In this document: positions 13,660 through 16,077 of the stretch, piece by piece
How positions within the stretch are numbered: position 1 is the stretch's first letter
Layout of the letters: each line of letters starts with the position of its first letter
Assembly (NCBI GenBank): GCA_043802345.1
Contig: JAZDLC010000166.1
Location: forward strand, 1 to 16,077
DNA: 16,077 bases
Direction: 5' to 3'
From: JAZDLC01 sp043802345
Lineage (GTDB): Bacteria; Planctomycetota; B15-G4; JADJEK01
Program-made: the position numbers and the translations under genes
The notes under the pieces: generated by a model
Seen by the model: the letters and a program-made list of their open reading frames with translations, nothing else
Told to the model about the DNA's origin: nothing
Databases searched by the model: none

Positions 13660-14421
13660 ATCACTGACAAGAAGACGCGCACACCCCGCTTTTCCTTCGT
13701 GCTCGTGGGCCCCCGGTATGGTGGCAACGTCGGGGCGGCGGCGCGGGCACTGAAGAACTGCGGCTTCAGCAGCATGCGGTTGGTACGGCCACCCGACCTG
13801 AGCGGCGAGGCCAGCATGATGGCCTGGCAATCGCTCGACCTGCTGCACCGGGCCCGGCACTTCGATTCCGTGGAGCAGGCCGTGGCTGACTGCCATCTGG
13901 TGGCCGCCTTCTCCTCGCGCGCGCGCAGCGATAGCCGGGACCTGGTCACCCTTGACGAAGCGGTGCCGCGCCTCCTGGAGGCGGAGCAGAAGGGGCGCGT
14001 GGCCCTGCTGTTTGGCCGGGAGGACCGGGGGCTCACGAAGGAGGAGCTGATACCGGCCTCGTTTCTGGTCAACATTCCCGCGGCGAAGGACCGCCGGGTC
14101 TACAACCTCTCGCAGGCGGTTCTCCTGGGCGCCTTCCAGTTGCGGCAGGCCTGGTACCGGCAGCACGCGCGGGAATCGAGGAAGCGCGCCGGCCCGCGGC
14201 CGCTCACCGCGAAGAACAAGGCCCACCTGAGGAATCGGGTCCGGGAGATCCTGCTGGCTCTCGGCTACGCGGAACATGCGGACAAGGGGCTCCTGGAGCG
14301 GATGGTGACTCGCAGCAGCCGGGTCATCGATCGGGCCGGGTTGGATCCCTCCGATCAGGCGATGCTGCTGGGAATCCTGAAACGGATCGAGCGCCTCGGC
14401 CGGCAAGCGTCAACCGGCTGA
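13660..14421 (+). CDS. trmJ: tRNA 2'-O-methyltransferase, TrmJ/SpoU family
   Basis: 253 residues if it starts at ATC 13660; 240 if at GTG 13699. It is a SpoU/TrmH-superfamily enzyme with a trefoil-knot fold that transfers a methyl group from S-adenosylmethionine to a ribose 2'-OH; TrmJ acts on tRNA position 32. Family motifs in order: VLVGPRYGGNVGAAARALKN (motif 1, with the conserved N and R), VALLFGREDRGLTKEEL (motif 2), and NIPAAKDRRVYNLSQAV (motif 3). The C-terminal tail (EILLALGY...LLERMVTRSSRVIDRA...MLLGILKRIERL) matches the helical extension typical of TrmJ rather than TrmL or TrmH, hence the symbol. It lies 17 bp after the NPCBM gene and is probably co-transcribed. Its 3' end overlaps the convergent glycerophosphotransferase gene by 12 bp. 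Confidence 0.85.
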   Translation: MTDKKTRTPRFSFVLVGPRYGGNVGAAARALKNCGFSSMRLVRPPDLSGEASMMAWQSLDLLHRARHFDSVEQAVADCHLVAAFSSRARSDSRDLVTLDEAVPRLLEAEQKGRVALLFGREDRGLTKEELIPASFLVNIPAAKDRRVYNLSQAVLLGAFQLRQAWYRQHARESRKRAGPRPLTAKNKAHLRNRVREILLALGYAEHADKGLLERMVTRSSRVIDRAGLDPSDQAMLLGILKRIERLGRQASTG

Positions 14422-15540
14422 GAGGCTCTCATCCGCGGCCGCCAGCGGTTCCAGGCTGACCAGGTCCAGGATGCAGCGCACCGCGTTGCCGGTGGCCTTC
14501 CCGGGTTGATGGAACAGGTCCCTGGCGATCGCCCGGCGGATCTCGCTCTTTCCGGAGGGATCCTCCAGCAGCCGGGGCACCATCTCCAGCAGGTCGTCCG
14601 CGGATCCGGCCATGTCCCCTCCCTTGAGCCCCCAGGTGGAGAGATCGAACATGTGGGAGTAGCGCCCCGCCATGATCTCCGGCACCTCGAAGTGGATGAT
14701 CGGCCGGTCCATGAGCGTGTACTCGAAGGCGACCGAGGAGGCATCGGTCAGCAGCAGGTCCGCCGCGAACAAGAGCGGCACGATGTCGGACCCGGTATCC
14801 GGGCTGAACCGCTCTCCTTTCATCGAGGCCAGCTTCTCGGGCCAGTCGATCGTGCACTTCGGATCCAGATCGGCGTGGTCGTGCGGTTTCACGATCACGT
14901 TGATCGGCAGCTTCTTCAGCGCCGCGATGATCTCCTCTCCGTGGCGGAAGAGGGAGTTCCCGGGATCTCCCGTGGGCGCGTACAGCACGGTCTTCAGGGC
15001 CGGATCCAGGTCCAGGTCCAGCAGGATCCGCTCCCGGTCCAGACTGCCGTTCACGAGCCGATCCAGCTTCGGCAGGCCGATCATCTCCAGCCGGGGATCA
15101 CCCTCCTTGAACAGTCCCGAATCGATGTAGCGCCGCAGGTGATACTCCCCCGGAAGGAACAGCCGGTCGTACCGCAGCGCCTTCTCCTTGATGCTGTAGT
15201 TCTTGAACGAGACCCCGTGGAAGATCTGCACCTTGCAGCGCGCCCAGCGGGCATGCACCTTGTCGCTGAAGGTCGGCGTCACGAAGAGATCCACCGGCAG
15301 GTTGCGCGCCACCTTGTACGGCGTGACGCCTTCGTGGATGCCGAACTTGCGGAAGAACCCCTTGGGGTCCTCCCGGTCCCCCTTGTCGACCCGCCGCAGA
15401 CGCTTCAGATGCATGGAGTGGAACTGGCGCACGCGCCGATCGCCTCTCAGCTTCTCGGCGATGGGCCGGTACATGACGACGCAGACGCCGTTGTCGGCGG
15501 AAAACAGCACCCAACGGCGCCGGCTTGGGATCAGACGCAT
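14410..15540 (-). CDS. CDP-glycerol glycerophosphotransferase-like protein (TagB/TagF family)
   Basis: 376 residues, the length of TagB-like single-domain members. GT-B fold enzymes of this family move glycerol-phosphate (or similar polyol-phosphate) units from a CDP-linked donor onto a surface polymer. Visible family features: IFHGVSFKN (106-114), YDRLFLPGEYHLRRY (124-138), IGLPKLDRL (154-162), VLYAPTGDPGNSLF (185-198), VIVKPHD (215-221) and the signature AADLLLTDASSVAFEYTLMDRP (259-280, split at SSV) that lines the donor site. There is no signal peptide; a basic N-terminus suggests a cytoplasmic, perhaps membrane-associated, enzyme. In a Gram-negative background the product would be a decorated surface polysaccharide rather than wall teichoic acid. 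No other polymer genes are in the window. ATG 15540 is taken as the start; its Shine-Dalgarno is weak. Confidence 0.85.
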   Translation of the reverse strand: MRLIPSRRRWVLFSADNGVCVVMYRPIAEKLRGDRRVRQFHSMHLKRLRRVDKGDREDPKGFFRKFGIHEGVTPYKVARNLPVDLFVTPTFSDKVHARWARCKVQIFHGVSFKNYSIKEKALRYDRLFLPGEYHLRRYIDSGLFKEGDPRLEMIGLPKLDRLVNGSLDRERILLDLDLDPALKTVLYAPTGDPGNSLFRHGEEIIAALKKLPINVIVKPHDHADLDPKCTIDWPEKLASMKGERFSPDTGSDIVPLLFAADLLLTDASSVAFEYTLMDRPIIHFEVPEIMAGRYSHMFDLSTWGLKGGDMAGSADDLLEMVPRLLEDPSGKSEIRRAIARDLFHQPGKATGNAVRCILDLVSLEPLAAADESLSAG

Positions 15541-15623
15541 GAGGATCTCTGGGTAGGAAACGCGCTTCGGGCAACCACCGTGCCCGGCGGCATCATAGCA
15601 GCCGGTTGGAGGAATACTCGTTT

Positions 15624-16077
15624 TCAGGCGGAGCGGGGGCGCCAGAGGTCCAGAAGGACCGCCAGCAGCGAGATTCCGCTGGCTGCCCCGAACAGTCCTC
15701 CGCCGAGCGCGATGCCGTAGACGAACGAGGCGTTCTGCCGGGCCAGCAGCCAGCAGCCGAGATCGACCGTCAGGCCGAGGGAGAAGAGGAGGATCATCAG
15801 GCCGACGAACCCCCGGGGCCAGCCGCTGCCGAGCAGGAGCACCGCGACCGCGAGAGCCATCAGCCCCAGACTGATCGAGTGGGTGTGCAGCGAAGCGAGC
15901 ACGATGTCGACGCCGGTCGGCTCGACATTCTGGGCGAACGCCACTTTCTTGACGGCTGGCCAGTCCGTGAGCGGGCTCTCCTGCGCGGCCGCGGGAGCGT
16001 CGGCGGCCTTCTTGTCATGACAGCCGAGGCACCGGACAGCAATGATCTCGGAAGGAGCCCGGTCTCCCAGATCGAGG
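15624..16077 (-). CDS. c-type heme (CXXCH) protein with C-terminal membrane domain, partial
   Basis: The 5' part lies beyond the right edge; at least 150 residues are visible, the frame entering from 16076. The first visible segment (DRAPSEIIAVRCLGCHDKKA) holds a CXXCH motif for covalent heme c, so this part must be outside the cytoplasm. A linker (PAVKKVAFAQNVEPTG) follows, then three or four membrane helices: about SLHTHSISLGLMALAVAVLL, GFVGLMILLFSLGLTVDLGCWLL (in two parts) and YGIALGGGLFGAASGISLLAVLLDLW (in two parts), with paired histidines in LHTHS at the first helix. Similar heme-plus-membrane proteins occur in Planctomycetota-like genomes. Electron transfer or redox sensing is possible. 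A GTG at 15944 could look like a start, but the open frame and heme motif upstream argue against it. Confidence 0.75.
   Translation of the reverse strand, partial: LDLGDRAPSEIIAVRCLGCHDKKAADAPAAAQESPLTDWPAVKKVAFAQNVEPTGVDIVLASLHTHSISLGLMALAVAVLLLGSGWPRGFVGLMILLFSLGLTVDLGCWLLARQNASFVYGIALGGGLFGAASGISLLAVLLDLWRPRSA

Noticed and set aside
14506..15720. A 404-residue open frame antisense to the glycerophosphotransferase
   Set aside because: Shadow; the minus-strand frame has the full set of family motifs.

Overview
The window is a GC-rich stretch (clearly above 60 % by eye) from a Gram-negative-type bacterium. The layout suggests Planctomycetota or a related environmental phylum. Grounds are secreted M12B-like metalloproteases ending in a beta-rich C-terminal domain, an NPCBM-domain protein, a CXXCH protein fused to a membrane domain, a lone secreted alpha/alpha-toroid protein, and an ECF sigma factor next to LTXXQ (Spy-like) proteins. 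This taxonomic call is an inference; there is no rRNA or marker gene beyond nadE and the tRNA methyltransferase.

Left part (1-2186): a hexamer-based inverted repeat sits near the left edge. It is followed, on the minus strand, by a translationally coupled pair: a secreted coiled-coil protein resembling the hairpin of HlyD-type adaptors, and a secreted terpenoid-cyclase-like toroid protein.

2187-4432: a plus-strand envelope-sensing module. A periplasmic LTXXQ protein lies behind a plausible ECF-type promoter and ends at a strong hairpin. Then come an ECF sigma factor, a small single-pass membrane protein overlapping it by ATGA, and a membrane-anchored LTXXQ-like protein. The set resembles CnrY/CnrX/CnrH. 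A bidirectional-looking terminator closes it.

4433-9577: an extracellular proteolysis block. Two paralogous minus-strand zinc metalloproteases each have a prodomain with an ADAM-like cysteine switch, a metzincin site and the same C-terminal domain. A divergent, secreted two-lobed aspartic protease follows.

9578-16077: glutamine-dependent NAD+ synthetase (minus); a large NPCBM-domain exported protein and a TrmJ-like tRNA 2'-O-methyltransferase (plus, probably one operon); a TagB/TagF-like glycerophosphotransferase (minus); and, running off the right edge, a c-type heme/membrane protein (minus).

There is no CRISPR array, insertion sequence, tRNA or rRNA, and gaps between genes are all under 300 bp. 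The most interesting elements are the Cnr-like sigma module, the protease pair with an apparent eukaryote-like cysteine switch, an AT-rich rare-codon patch inside one of them, and two genes (aspartic protease, TrmJ) whose conserved N-termini lie upstream of any ATG/GTG/TTG.
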